DNA of 64,000 nt from Gnetum montanum (lineage: Eukaryota > Streptophyta > Gnetopsida > Gnetales > Gnetaceae), in NCBI GenBank assembly GCA_015680685.1, contig MNCI01022307.1, positions 598,944 to 662,943 of the forward strand. The letters are read 5' to 3'. The translations under genes were made by a program, and so were the position numbers. Positions 47,111-58,970 of this stretch are shown one piece after another (position 1 is the stretch's first letter; every line of letters begins with the position of its first letter). The notes below the pieces were generated by a model that saw only the letters and a program-made list of their open reading frames with translations, did not search any database and was not told where the DNA came from.

Positions 47111-48450
47111 TTTACCTTTCATAACATCCAGGTGATGATGTTTGCACATCATTGCTAGAGAATGCCCTCACAAGCCCTTGCTCATTTTCAATAGCAACCA
47201 AGCTCTGTGATTAATGCACATTGCACTTAGGGAATGCCCTAACATCTACAAAATCTAAAAAAGAACTCACCAATGAGATTTGGCAAGGTTTTATAGCGCC
47301 CATGGCCAACCTGACACTAACCCTCATCCTTTTGTATCTAAGTTCGAGATTGACATTGGCAAAGTTTTGAATGATTAACAACCAATAATTTAAATGACAT
47401 CTAATTATATTTAAATATTTTTAAGAAAATAAAAATATATACATAAAAATAAAATATTAAATGAAGTGTGTTTTAAATTTTTAATCAAAGTATATTAATT
47501 TATTTTTTTAGATTTTTTAAATACATAATATACCCTTTTATGTGATTCTTGTTAAAGATAGATCTTGGTGGCTATGGTGTAAAAGGGAAGTTAAGAGTTA
47601 AGAGATGTCTATTTTAAAGCATTGCCATAACTTCAATCAATATCTGAAAAGAGCATCTTAAATTATCGTTGCCTAACGGCTTTACTGTTACTAACATAAA
47701 GGGTAAATCAATTGCAGAATTCCCTGCACGACTGCGCACTTGTTATGTCGAGGATGAGTATATAGAAAAGGCATCGCTCACACAAGTTGCGTATTAAATG
47801 CTATAAAAATCTGAGGATAGTTGCCACTTGAAGTTAGTGCCAGAAGAAAGGAACCATACACCAGCATTGATTCCCACAAAAGTTAAAAAAAGAAATTGTG
47901 GAAGCAAAAGTGAAAATGCCAAAAGACATTGGAGCAACCAGGAGCTTACAATTGTTTAGTTGTGGTTAAACTACAACCCGGAGTCAAAGGAAGAGTCCAC
48001 ACAAAAAAAGATAAACTATGTCAAAGGATAAGCTCCAATGCCTAAAAAAAATATAAGGGACGCCATAATTAGGCAGAGGATCATGCATAAAGCGAACCAG
48101 GAAAACATTACTAAAACAAGTGATTCTTTTCCAATAACTGCAAGTTGACTGTAAGGCAGCTAGGGAACCACTGAACCCCAACATACCCAACGAGGAAGGG
48201 CCAGACCTTTTATTTAACCCAAAACCTAGGGTCCATGGGCTCAAATCAAACCTATTAAGTTATTGCAGGATGGGCAGAAATTGTTCTGTTTATTTAAAGA
48301 TAGATAAAGATGGATTTCAGTTTACCATGGTTTCTCGTGGTCCCAAATAACAGGATATGAATGTCAGTCAGATCTCAGAAGTTTGGGCACCAGCAGCAGC
48401 ATTATCATCATTATATTTTCTTGCAAATAGTTGCCATTCATTTTCATTTA

Positions 48451-49670
48451 TTCAGTCATTCATTTGAGGCCGGCGGCCATGCAAAAACAACAAAGTCATG
48501 GCTGCTACTGCCTTAAATTAGCTTAATCATAACCTATTGCACTTTGCATTTATGGCTCTATCTGTTTTGGCCCCTAACTTGGATGGAAAATGCAGTGAAA
48601 TTGGATGGGATTGTGGGGAATTTTTTGTGGGGAATGTGGTGGGTTTTGGGTTGTGTGTTTTTTTTGGGTACCAGCGGCCAGACACGTTGCAGAGTTTTAT
48701 GTGCGCAGCCGCAGCAATCATTCGCAATTTATGTTGATATTCATGTTCATCTGCTGTGTCTGGGCATTGTCTGCTACTGCTGCTGCCCGCTTCGAGGGTT
48801 GAGCCGATTAAATTTTAAAGCCTAGTTTTATTATTGAGTATCTATGTAGGCCTACATTTAATGCTACCTCGAGCCAGACTTTAATTATCCGATGATTTGC
48901 CGTCCCCCTAATCAATCATTCCTTAACAACATCCAATCTTCAAGGAAACAGATTCGGATAAGGAAAACCAAGAATGTTTTTCATCTTGGGTTTCTTTGGG
49001 ATGATCGTAATATAGGGCTGAAATCTTGAATTTTGTTGTTTTCATTTTTTTTATATGGCTAGCAAATCTTGCGTTTTCTGGTTTCCAATTTTGATTTCGT
49101 GGTTCTGGGTTTACGTGCTGCTGCTGTGGTTATTGGAGCTGCTTGCAGCGGCGCCGTACCAGAAATGCATTTAGCATAACCGATCAAGATTCCATTTTGT
49201 CTGGATATTTTTTGGAAAAAAAAAAAAACCCCCAGAAGAAGAGTTGAATTGCGTTTGGAAATTTTATTTCCCTTTCGGATGTGATTTCGTTTTTGTCTGG
49301 ATTTTGCTGCTCCTGCAATAGGCGAATGACAGAGGGGCTGAATGTAATCCCACTTCTCTTTCGGTTGAGATTCTTGGTCGTGCTTGTGCATTATGGAGGA
49401 GCTGCTGAACTGTATTACATTTACCTCCTCAAGAATTTGCAGCAGGGCCAGTTTGTTTTTACGGTTGGAGCCTGGAGGTAAGCCTGAATCCTTTATAAGA
49501 AGAACAGCAGAGTTGGATAAATCTCAACTCAACTGCTTAAATCAAAGTCTTCTTGGAGCACGAGCTGTTAAAGAACCTTAGCCTGTGGATTTCTCTGTAC
49601 TGGTGCTGCTGTTGCTGTTTCAGTCTGAAATCGTGCATTGCATTGCATTCGATTCCATTCCATTACAGTC
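48451..49670 (+). promoter_or_regulatory. Upstream region of the HLS1-like gene
   Basis: T-rich and gene-flank-like, without transposon sequence I can see. A GGAG|GTAAGC at 49478 and TTACAG at 49663-49668, two bases before the ATG, could bound an intron in the 5' leader. TATA-like TTATATGG at 49051. These are weak signals. Confidence 0.3.
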
Positions 49671-51872
49671 ATGCTGCGTGGACTGTTACAGTCCTGTTTT
49701 GCAGTTGTTGAAGCTGCTCCAGCAGCAGTAGTTGCAGGTGGAGCAAAATCTCAGTCCAGTGAAAAGCCGCTTGTGGTGATCAGAGAATTTGATCCAGAGC
49801 GAGACACACATCAAGTTGAGACACTGGAACGCCTCTGCGAGGTTGGGCCCAGCAACACCTTCTCCGTATTCACAGACCTCTTGGGGGACCCTCTCGGCAG
49901 AATCAGATACAGTCCTCAGTACGTCATGCTGGTATGAGAAAGAAACAAACAATTTCAGCCACTTCTCATTTTTTTGTTTTGCTTCTTGCTTGTCTTTGGT
50001 TCTCTGCCTCTCCTTGTATGTTTTTGGTTGTGGGTTTATTTGAATTTTGTTAACTGCTGCTGATTGAGCAGCCTGTTAATTTGTGCTGTGTTTTTGGTTT
50101 TGGGTTTATCTGAGTTTTGTTAACTACTACTGATTGAGCTTCATGTTAATTTGTGCTGTGTTTTTGGTTTTGGGTTTATCTGAGTTTTGTTAACTACTAC
50201 TGATTCAGCTTCATGTTAATTTGTGCTGTGTTTTTGGTTTTGGGTTTATTTGAATTTTGTTAACTCCTGATTGAGCTTTCTGTTAATTTTTGCTGTGGCA
50301 GGTTGCAGAGTATGGGAGCGGTGGCATGCTGGTGGGTTTCGTCCGGGGCTCCATTAAGACCGTCATGGGCGGCCCTGAGCACGACAGAAGCCCCAGAAAG
50401 GTCGCCTACATTCTGGGTCTGCGAGTTCTGCCTACGCACAGGTACTGAAACCAAAACCAAAACCATATCTGCTGCTTAATTAGTTCTACTGTGAGTGAAG
50501 AACACGGTGCTGTTTCTTGTTCAAAATCTGCAAGAACGCATGACACGATCATAGGTTCTACTGCTACACATTTTGCATTAACTTCTTCTATCTTGGATTT
50601 AAGCTAATCAGCTTCTTGATACCCAAATTAGCTTTCGTAGTCTCCTGGTGAACGTTCAACTATAACGAGCTCAAAACTGTGGCAATGCCACCAGACCTGT
50701 CTCTTGAATTGACCCGTTTTTGTCTGGGTGGGAAAATCAGCGACCATTTGAGTACACAGTTTTTCTGGTCCTGTGGAATTTTTGTTTTCTAAGTTTGAAT
50801 GGGTGATCAAGCGAAAGAACCGCGGTGACCAAGACCAATTTTCGTGGGTGGAATTTTCAATCTGTGACGAGAAACTCCTATGACAGTCCCGGTTTTCACG
50901 GCTACAATTTTCGATACGTTACTGTGTTTTCGGACGAGTTCAGCAAGAACTGAACACGTTTAATACCTTACTTTAATTTGCAGGCGGATGGGAATTGCAA
51001 AACGTCTGGTGCAGGAGCTGGAGCAATGGCTGACGAACGAGGGAGCCGAGTACGCATACATGGCGACGGAGCAGAGCAACGAAGCATCGCTGAAGCTCTT
51101 CACAGAGAAGCTCGACTACAAGAAATTCAGGACGCCGGCGATTCTGGTGCATCCAGTGCACGCCCACGCCAAGAAACTGAGCTCCGACACCAGAATCCTG
51201 AAACTGAACACGGAGTCAGCCTCGGAGCTATACAAAACCTTCGTGTCCAATCGTGAATTCTTCCCGGCGGACATGGCGGAAGCCGTGCTGGCCAACAAAC
51301 TCAATCTCGGCACTTGGGTCGCATTTTCGGGAACAGAAACCGGCAAAAACTGCCCAAACTTCAGCAATTCAGGGCAAGGATTTGTGCTTCCGCAATCGTG
51401 GGCGATGCTGAGCGTCTGGAACAGCGCAGGAGTGTTCAAGTTTGAGGTTGCAGGCGCGTCGCTGCTGTCGCGCTGGTTCTGGGCGGCCACCAGATTCGTG
51501 GATCGGAGGCTCCCGTTTCTGCAAATTCCGTCGGTTCCGGACGTAACGGCGGAGCCGTTCGGCGTTTACGTGCTGTTCGGCGTCCACGCCGAGGGCCCCC
51601 GCGGAGCAGATCTCGCGCGGCAGCTCTGGTGTTTCTGCCATAACCAGGCCAGAAGCTGCTCCGCAGACGGAATCCGTTTCCTGGCCGTGGAATTGGCCAG
51701 CATGGATCCGGTCCGTCCCCTGATTCCTCAGTGGCCCAAGCTCTCCTGCGAGCAGGATATCTGGTGCATCAAGAAACTTCCCGCAGCAGATAAACATGAT
51801 GATGATGAACATGACGAGTGGATCAAATCGCGGCCGCCCTTGCAGATGTTCGTGGATCCTCGAGATTTCTGA
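49671..51872 (+). CDS. HLS1-like: HOOKLESS1-like GNAT N-acetyltransferase, three exons
   Basis: Exons 49671-49931, 50302-50441 and 50984-51872 join to 1290 bases (429 residues); all junctions are GT-AG. Exon 1 ends after YSPQYVML, and exon 2 starts VAEYGSGGMLVGFVRGSIK. Exon 2 to 3 joins within Arg to give VLPTHRRMGIAKRLVQELE, the acetyl-CoA-binding motif A (R-x-x-G-x-A). MATEQSNEASLKLFTEKLDY and a long plant-specific C-terminal domain follow. HLS1 proteins are putative nuclear acetyltransferases that control differential growth such as the apical hook, downstream of ethylene; the substrate is not fixed by sequence. About 30 residues precede the usual start (VVIREFDPERD), rich in Ala/Val; an upstream in-frame ATG at 49638 is less likely. 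The frame is intact, with GC-rich exon 3. It is the only apparently functional host gene here. Confidence 0.93.
50021..50300 (+). repeat. 70-bp tandem repeat filling intron 1 of the HLS1-like gene
   Basis: TTTTTGGTT starts units at 50021, 50091, 50161 and 50231, exactly 70 bases apart. Units 2 and 3 are almost identical. The last, slightly shorter, unit supplies the polypyrimidine tract and branch region of the acceptor (TGTTAATTTTTGCTGTGGCAG's first part is shared with the other units). Confidence 0.88.
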
Positions 51873-53990
51873 GAGACTGAGATTTGGTTTTATTTTTTCC
51901 TTTCTCTTTTTCGGGTTTCGATTTACGGTACGTAGTAGTAGTGGGTCGTATTACCGCTGTCAAATCAGGATCAAGATCCTCAAGATCACCAAGACGCTGC
52001 TGCAGCTGCTGCTACTGCGAAATTTGAGGTGTGAATAATTCGGACGAGGAATGGGCGCGGAATGGCGCGCTCTCTCTCTCTTTCTCTCTGTGGGTGTTTT
52101 CTGTAATTTTGTTTTCCAGAAGTGGTCGGAGTTTTTGGTGGGGTTTTTTGGCTGCCGAATTTGCAGTTTTGTACAGTGAAGTGAAATGAATGATGATGAT
52201 GAAGAAGATGAAGATAAAGATGCGGATATGTGGATGAGTTTTTGCAGAGACAGAAACACAGAGCCGACATGGAGAAGAAGAAGAGAGAATGGGTTATGTG
52301 TGTGTTTTGGGATTTTGCAGCAGACGTTTTTTTGTCTCGCCCAGAAAACAGGGAACATTTGTCGGCCAAGGACAATGAACTGAAGCAACACTGAACTCTG
52401 CTTCTGATTCTGTTGTGTACTCCGGATCAGTGTTGTGTTTGTTTGTTTGTTTGGCATTTTTCTCTGATTCTTTGTTTTTTCACTTTTTTTCTGGGTTTGC
52501 TGTTTTTTCCAGCGGCGGTACTGTTTCGTACTGGTACAGCGCAGACAAGAAACGAAATCTTAGACGCATATGAATGATACGGCCCATATTTTGCTGTGTT
52601 ATTTTTCCCTTTTATTTTTTTTTCCTGTTTTTAAGCCTTTTTCATATGGTCGCCTCCTCCTCCTTCTGTATCTTGTAATATTGTTTGCCTTCTGATTTGT
52701 GTAAAAATTACCAGTAATCATGATCTCTGGTTTGGGTAACGAGAATGATGCAAAACAAAAGTCGCTGCTAACGATTTTTGAAGCTTTTCTCTATTTGGTA
52801 AAACTTTTCGTACATCATCATTATGCGTTAGTTAATGAATGTTAAAATAAAAAATTTTAAAAACTTGTCTCCACAAGACGCCATCAATTTTAACATGGAA
52901 ACGTAATCTTGAATCGTTTTGATTCTGCGTGATTCTTTCCATCAATGGAGATCTTTTTACGGCATTGGCTGACGAGTGTCACGTAGCACAACGCAAAGTT
53001 TTTAAAACCATCTTTGACTTAACAAAAACTAAGGACGGACCCAATCAAGGGTACACGGTACTTTACCAACCCCAATAATCTATAGGGAGTCCAAGTCTGA
53101 AATATTAATCCGAAGGAAAAAATTCAGAATGCCCACTGAAAAATCAAGAAAAGAAGTTCAGGCTTAATAACATTTACATCATATAATCTACGAGCATATA
53201 TCAAAGATTATATAATAAGTCAATACAAGGGTTGGTAGTTTTAACAACAATATCAAAGAGCATTTGAATCACTTAAGAGACCAATTAATAGCAACACACA
53301 AATGCTGCCAACAATTCACACACACAACTAACTAGGATGTATCCCTAAAGCTACATGCATGTACCTTTAACCTCGTTCTTCGAAGAGTAGGGGAGGTGCC
53401 TACATTAAAGGCCCTAGTGGTGGTTGTCTACATATCCTTGTAAGGAAGTATGGAAATAATCGTAGCTATGTAATTCTCAAGAAGGTGTAATGGTTAAGTT
53501 AGCAATAAACTTAAGGTAAATCTTTGTACTTCTTCCAACCCTCAAGGAAGCAATCTTCAAACATGCAATAAGACACACTCTTGTATAGCAATTAATCATT
53601 CTCAATCTTAACATTAACGTATTTAAAGCATTATAAAACATTTTAATTCAAAAATTTTAACTCTAAAAATCTTTTGACTTTTATTTGCCTAGTAAAATGA
53701 AAATGTTGGGATGCATTTTGTTATTATGTTTTCCAACCATGTAAAAAGGTAATGGTGGAATCAACAGGTAGTAGCACTCATATTATATACAATAGTATAT
53801 TATATACATATCTTGGGATGTTATTTTTCTCTTATAATATGAATCATTCTAATCATTGATTGAAAAAATTTGATTGGATCATAAAGACATTTTAGAAATT
53901 GCAAACTACAAAGAAGTATATAGCATAAACTTATGAGCTTGAAATCATAGGTAACCTTAGGTCACAATGATCTTGAAGTTTATAGCATAT
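51873..53990. other. 3' flank of the HLS1-like gene and AT-rich spacer
   Basis: 51873 to roughly 52720 has the look of a 3' UTR and downstream flank: CT microsatellite at 52068-52088, GAT/GAA run at 52188-52222, T-rich stretches. No single poly(A) signal is compelling. 52720-53990 is AT-rich with no recognised feature. Confidence 0.4.
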
Positions 53991-53993
53991 AAT

Positions 53994-54090
53994 AAGGTGT
54001 TGGCCTAATGGTAAAGGTTTTGGCTTGGTAACCCCAAGTCACAATTTAGTTTTAGTTTCATTAAATATATAGATACTTAAAAACAATAAT
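53994..54090 (+). mobile_element. tRNA-derived SINE copy (partial)
   Basis: GGTGTTGGCCTAATGGTAAA (A box) is followed by GCTTGGTAACCCCAAGTCAC and a degraded B box, ending in ATATATAGATAC. It matches the head of the copies at 60-61 kb. Confidence 0.5.
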
Positions 54091-54353
54091 GATATCAATG
54101 GATTCATAAGGAAGTTTTATAGCTTAATGAATAGAATATTTAGAAGTACAATTCCCTATTTTGATTATAAGTTAATAATGATGTCAATGGAAAATGAAAC
54201 GTGGTTTCATAAGGAAGTTTTATGGCTTAATAATGAAATATTTAGAAGTACAATTCTCTATTATAAGTAGGTGTGCATCGTGGTCAAACACACTACTTCA
54301 AAAGCTTTGGGAAATATATGAAATTGAAGCTTTATTAAGTCCAAAGACTCATA

Positions 54354-54850
54354 AGATCTATTGGATAGATAATACATTTGCATGATAAATAAAGATAGAC
54401 TCTATAAATTGACTAAGCACCAATGGGGACAACAACTAAAAAAAAAACACACACACACTCACACACATAACTCATCTTTAAGGGCTCATGACCTACAAAT
54501 GCTCTCTTCTTAGGGGAGTTAAATCAATCTTCCGCTTTGAATTCTAAGATGATGCAAACTTAAGCCAAGCTTGCTAATAGCATTTGATACTTGATTGGAA
54601 TTGTAGTTGAGAGATTGTGAGCTTCTACATCTCATTTACTAGATATAATGTGATGTAAATAAAATTCTTCCTTGCCTTTTACATTAGATCATATCTATGT
54701 TAAAACCATTTGCTTGATTAGCTAGCAAATATGCTTACAATTTTGCTACATGTCTCCCAAGAGATATTCCATTTTCTCAACTATTATATTCCCTAAAAAT
54801 GTCAACCATAGTCTCATGAATCTTCAAGAAGTATTTTAAAGAATTTTTCT
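54354..54850 (+). repeat. Dispersed sequence X, copy 2 (uninterrupted)
   Basis: AGATCTATTGGATA starts a stretch that matches, in order, 34492-34853, 44033-44162 and 45041-45100, and so shows the state before insertion of C and D. It contains a CA-rich microsatellite at 54447-54470. No ORF. Confidence 0.62.
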
Positions 54851-55237
54851 TGGCTTAAGATATGCAAGCTATGATTGTATGTAATAAATTGGCACAAGGC
54901 TTCTACTTCTAAAGGTAATACATCACAATCGCGTAATAACATTGAGGAAAGTGTTTGTACTCTTCACCTTTAACTTGTTGAGAAGAAAAGTTTTTTTGCA
55001 CTCTTTCAATACCTTTCCTGTGGCAAAATAAAATAAGAAAAAATGCAAATGTGATAGGCAAATAGTAACCAAAACAACAACACACAGAATTTACTTGGAA
55101 ACCCCAAATCAGGATGAAAACCATGGGCAAAAGCAGAGAGTTAATTCATTAGATCAAAGATTGAGAGTGTACAATAGGGGAGTGATCCCAAAAAAAGGGA
55201 GTGCAAAGGGTGTTTACATAAAAGGAAGTGAAAACAA

Positions 55238-56718
55238 CATCCCTTCAACTTTCATAATGCCCGACCCTTCAACTTTTATAATGAGTGACCCTTTAACTTT
55301 TGTAATGGTTGATGATGGGAAGCGATATCGCATGGGCCGCGATATTGCATCCGTAGCGATATCGCATCCCCTGCAATATCGCGTAAGCAATATTGCATCT
55401 TCCCTATGATATTGCGTATGCGATATCGCAGTCCACCGCAATGTCTATAAATAAGAAGTGGCTCTCCCTTGTTTGACAGTTAGAAATTAGATTGTAGTGA
55501 AACTATGGCAGTTTGATCCCTCCAGAGTTAGATTATTTTTCCAGTGTCTGCCCACAGTGTGGTGAATGTAATTGTACGACATTCTTTATTCAAGTGTGAC
55601 GTACTTGGACGCGCACATGACTGGCAATAAAGATCGAGATTACTTCATCATTGCAGCATTCACTTTGTTATTTATTTGTTTATTTAATTATTATTTACTG
55701 CTTTTTCCTCTCACCCTTATCTCCTAGTAACGCGGAATGAGTACGACTTGATTACGAGCATTTAAGTGTGACTACTTGGTATCCTAGTGGCGTACCTAAG
55801 ATCTACGCTTGGTAATCCCAGTGGTAGTCGTGCACGAGGTCCAAGATGTGTACGGATGATCAAGGAATCGGCTGCTCATCGCACATAGGCTAGATTAGAT
55901 TTTCTTACCCTTTTCTTCCTAGCTTAGCTTAGTTAATATTATTTTTCATTACCTTCAGGAGTAGCATTAGATTAGGAAACACATCATACACCTCACTCTA
56001 GACTAAACCATACATGACAAATATAATACTAGTCCAGGTGGGAAGACAGCGAACTACGACCTAAGGTTAACAATCTAGGTGCCACAACTAGTCCGTCTAC
56101 GGAGTTCGACCGAATCGCACATGAAAACGCTTGTATTCGTATGGTTGAGTGTAGGGGTATCTCCACCACTCATCAGTTGACCTTGTCAACTTCTGTAAAG
56201 GTTGACCCTTCAACTTTTGTAGCAGTCAACCCTTCAACTTCTGTAGCAGTTGACCCTTCAACTTTCATAATAGTCGACCCTTTAACTTCTATAACGATTG
56301 ACCCTTCAACTTCCATAACAGTCGACCCTTTAACTTCTATAATGATTAACCCTTCAACTTTCATACGGTCGACCCTTCAACTTTCGTAATGATAGACCCT
56401 TCAACTTTTGTAACGACCAACCCTTCAACTTTTGTAACAGTTGACCCTTCAGCTTCCATAATGGTTGACTCTTCAACTTCTGTAATAGTTGACCCTTCAG
56501 CTTCCATAATGGTTGACCCTTCAACTTCTGTAATAGTTGACCCTTCACCTTCTGTAATGACTAACCCTTCAACTTCTATAATGGTTAACCTTTCAACTTC
56601 TATAACGACTAACCCTTTAAGTTTTGTAATGGCTAACCCTTCAACTTTTACAATGGTCAACCCTTCAACTTTTGTAATAGTTGACCCTTTAACTTATGTA
56701 ATGACCAATCCTTCAATT
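55238..56718. repeat. 24-bp minisatellite array, split by solo LTR J
   Basis: The unit is close to GTTGACCCTTCAACTTCTGT plus AATA. Three units lie at 55241-55312 and about 23 at 56181-56718, one of 25 bases (56181) and one of 23 bases (near 56355). With a 24-base period, frames stay open on both strands (DPSTFVIV type peptides), which gives false ORFs. Removing LTR J and one GTTGA restores a continuous array. Confidence 0.93.
55313..56175 (+). repeat. Solo LTR J inside the minisatellite
   Basis: 863 bases, TGATGGGA to CACTCATCA, with exact duplication GTTGA at 55308-55312 and 56176-56180. U3 carries GCGATATCGCATGGG and related palindromes (55321-55435); TATA box in TGTCTATAAATAAG near 55442. 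The R/U5 part resembles the LTRs of element C. Confidence 0.95.
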
Positions 56719-56879
56719 TTTGGTACTATGCAACAGCAAAAAACTAGAAATAGAATTCAGGTCACTGCACCATACTCTAACATTTCCAAAGTTTAGCATT
56801 GAGTCTAGGTTCCCAAACAACACATCCATACAATACAATAAGTTAGATGATAGTTTGAAAATTTTACTTTCTAACCTTC

Positions 56880-57340
56880 CAAGCCTAGAATCCTAAATCC
56901 GTACACTTGCTTTTCTTTTTTTGAAAGCATACATAGCCTTGAAACCCCATGCTATTCTTTCTTTGATGCACTTCCCCCACATGTAATTGTTCATATAAAT
57001 GAGACCCAGATATTTAAAAGAATATACTATTTGCATATTCGTACATGTAAAATAGAAGTTATAATAGGTATTTCTTGTACGCTATCATCAATTTGGTTTT
57101 ATCCACATTCACTTGAAGACTAGATGAGTGACTATAATTTTCTAAAATTTGTAACATGTTTTGGATACCTTCTATATTAGTAAAGATTAAGGTAACATCA
57201 TCTACATACAAAAGAATATTCACTACTTGGTATCTAGTTTTGATAGCATTACTATCTTGCCTAGTGCATAACCATTCCTACATTTCATCAATAATTATAC
57301 CAAAAAGAGTTGGAGAAAGTAGACAACCTTAACTCCTTAA
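56880..57340 (-). pseudogene. LINE reverse-transcriptase fragment
   Basis: Minus strand from 57332: GCLLSPTLFGIIIDEM, a stop, EWLCT, then ILLYVDDVTLIFTNIEGIQ (catalytic YVDD), LQVNVDKTKLM, and later KYLGLIYMN and KERIAWGFKAMYAF. These are the palm and thumb blocks of plant LINE ORF2 in order. One in-frame TAG and a TAA break it. No endonuclease or tail is seen in the flanks. Confidence 0.8.
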
Positions 57341-58180
57341 CATTTATGATGCATAATTAGCAAAGTTTCAAAGAGTGGAGGCCTTATTTCAAAGGAAACC
57401 TACTTAGCAACTACTATTCCTTAATATTTGTGAGGCATAATTAGCAAAGCATGAATGAAATCTCATCATTTAAAAGTTGAAGCACATAGATATCTATAAA
57501 TTCCTTACAAAGAATGATTATTAGATAATTATAATAATGATCAATTCAAGAAGCTCTTTGAACCTTTATTGGATATATGATTAGCATTAGATTCTATGCT
57601 TAAACATAATTGAATCCAACCTATTTCTTTACTGTTTTAATCAATCATATCAATTTTACTATCTAATAACAACTTTTATATATTTAACAGATGGCTACTA
57701 ATGGCTTTTCCCCCTAGTTCCTTCTACATAAGAAGGTAGATGTGGCCTACTACACAAGATTGTTCCACCACAAGGCTACTTCACTACCACCACACCTATG
57801 AGCAAAGGCAACAATTAAATTACAACCTCCCAACTGAAAGATGAGTGTCTTGACCAATGTGCTAAATAGGTGAATTTACAGTTTAAGTAATTGCAATGTT
57901 CTTTTATGAGGTTTTCAATTAGCTTAGTTTTTACGTCCCTCCTATTTAAGCAACTTTTAATTTGGTACATGCTATTTTTTTGAAGTGCAAACTTCTTGAC
58001 TATTTGGCCCCCTAAAATATACAGTCTACTTTTAAGATATAGAAGCAAGACAATATTTTGGTAAAATTTAAAGAAGACTAAGAAGGTGTCTTAAGTGTGA
58101 TGAACAATAAAAGTGCAATTTTGTAAGAGCTTCATTGACTAAGCTTTTGTTGCATCCACCCATTTTCATTGACACAATCA
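57341..58180. other. AT-rich spacer
   Basis: No ORF above shadow length looks real and no repeat is recognised. Confidence 0.4.
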
Positions 58181-58184
58181 CAAA

Positions 58185-58400
58185 AAAGTGCTTATAAATA
58201 CAGTTCATCCTTTATGAATTGGCATCATTTTGGTGAGCAGTGTAGCCAAACTCTTCAAGTTTGTTTTCGTAGTCTTAGTAATAAGGTAACAAGTGCCCAC
58301 AACATGAATTTGAGTTGATTGTATGACATTTTATTCAAGTGATATTGTACTTGAACACAATTCATGATGGACACTAAAATCAAAATTAATAGTTTACAGC
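58185..58400 (+). repeat. Decayed Athila-type LTR fragment
   Basis: GTGCTTATAAATACAG is followed by GTGCCCACAACATG, TTATTCAAGTGATATTGTAC and ACTAAAATCAAAATTA. It aligns with TATA-R-U5 of LTRs C and J at perhaps two bases in three. Both ends are lost. Confidence 0.55.
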
Positions 58401-58559
58401 AGCAAAGGTTTAAAAACTTTAATAATCATCAATCCGGGTATTTCTTGTTTGAAAAGTTGTAAGTTAGATTCTTATTTTAACTGATGAATAAATGTAACAT
58501 AAAGTAGACTTGTGGTAAGAAACTACAGTATATTAACATAAGCTCTGGACACATTCAGG

Positions 58560-58970
58560 AAAAGGAATCGAACCTACATCATCATCATGCCACCGCTGAG
58601 TAAAACAAAAGTGTGGCAGACCACAAAGTCATTGCAGGGTCGTCCAGCAACAATAAAATCTGGTCATCATCAGCAAAAGTACAACAATAATGGTTTTTCT
58701 TATTACGGTTATGTTCTTTCCCGTTCTGTTCCAGTTACCGGGAATAATTCTTGTGATTGTTACTATTCTTTTTCTGTTGCTTCGTCTGTTTCCTCCTCCA
58801 ATTTGCCGAGCCGAGCCGTCCACAGGATTTGCAGTATTCTTGGATGATCCAACATGAATATGAAGCATCAATTGCAGCGTCTTCAGCGGCATCTCACCTG
58901 CGTTTCGATCTACAGGCTTGGATTCCGCATGAGGAGCAGCAACAAAATCAAGGTTGTGCTTAAGGTTCTG
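58560..58970. other. GC-richer stretch, possible gene remnant
   Basis: Overlapping open frames on both strands (plus 58587-58847, plus 58757-58963, minus 58892-58629). The plus frame ending at 58963 has a polar tail (LRFDLQAWIPHEEQQQ) and the composition of coding DNA, but I recognise no family. 58970-60440 holds nothing I can identify. Confidence 0.2.

Larger units (their letters stand above)
46161..48450. other. AT-rich intergenic DNA with retroposon traces
   Basis: No convincing ORF. Two items stand out and are listed separately: a short insert at 46308-46415 and a LINE-tail-like stretch at 46850-47110. 47500-48450 shows nothing I recognise. Confidence 0.5.

Noticed and set aside
49638-49670. 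Upstream ATG at 49638 as the start of the HLS1-like protein
   Set aside because: It adds 11 residues without similarity, and a possible leader intron acceptor ends at 49668, so 49671 is preferred.
51116-51812. Minus-strand ORFs of 124 and 147 codons opposite HLS1-like exon 3
   Set aside because: They are shadows of GC-rich coding sequence on the plus strand; no family is recognisable and there is no supporting signal.
51960-52457. Minus-strand ORFs of 165 and 129 codons downstream of the HLS1-like gene
   Set aside because: Low-complexity Ser/His/Leu-rich translations of CT and GAT/GAA microsatellites in the 3' flank.
56141-56796. Repetitive ORFs on both strands (DPSTFVTV / KVEGSTIME types)
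   Set aside because: They are produced by the 24-bp minisatellite, whose period keeps every frame open.
58587-58963. Short plus-strand ORFs as a host gene
   Set aside because: Overlapping frames on both strands, no recognised domain and no convincing splice pattern; kept only as a low-confidence gene-like stretch.
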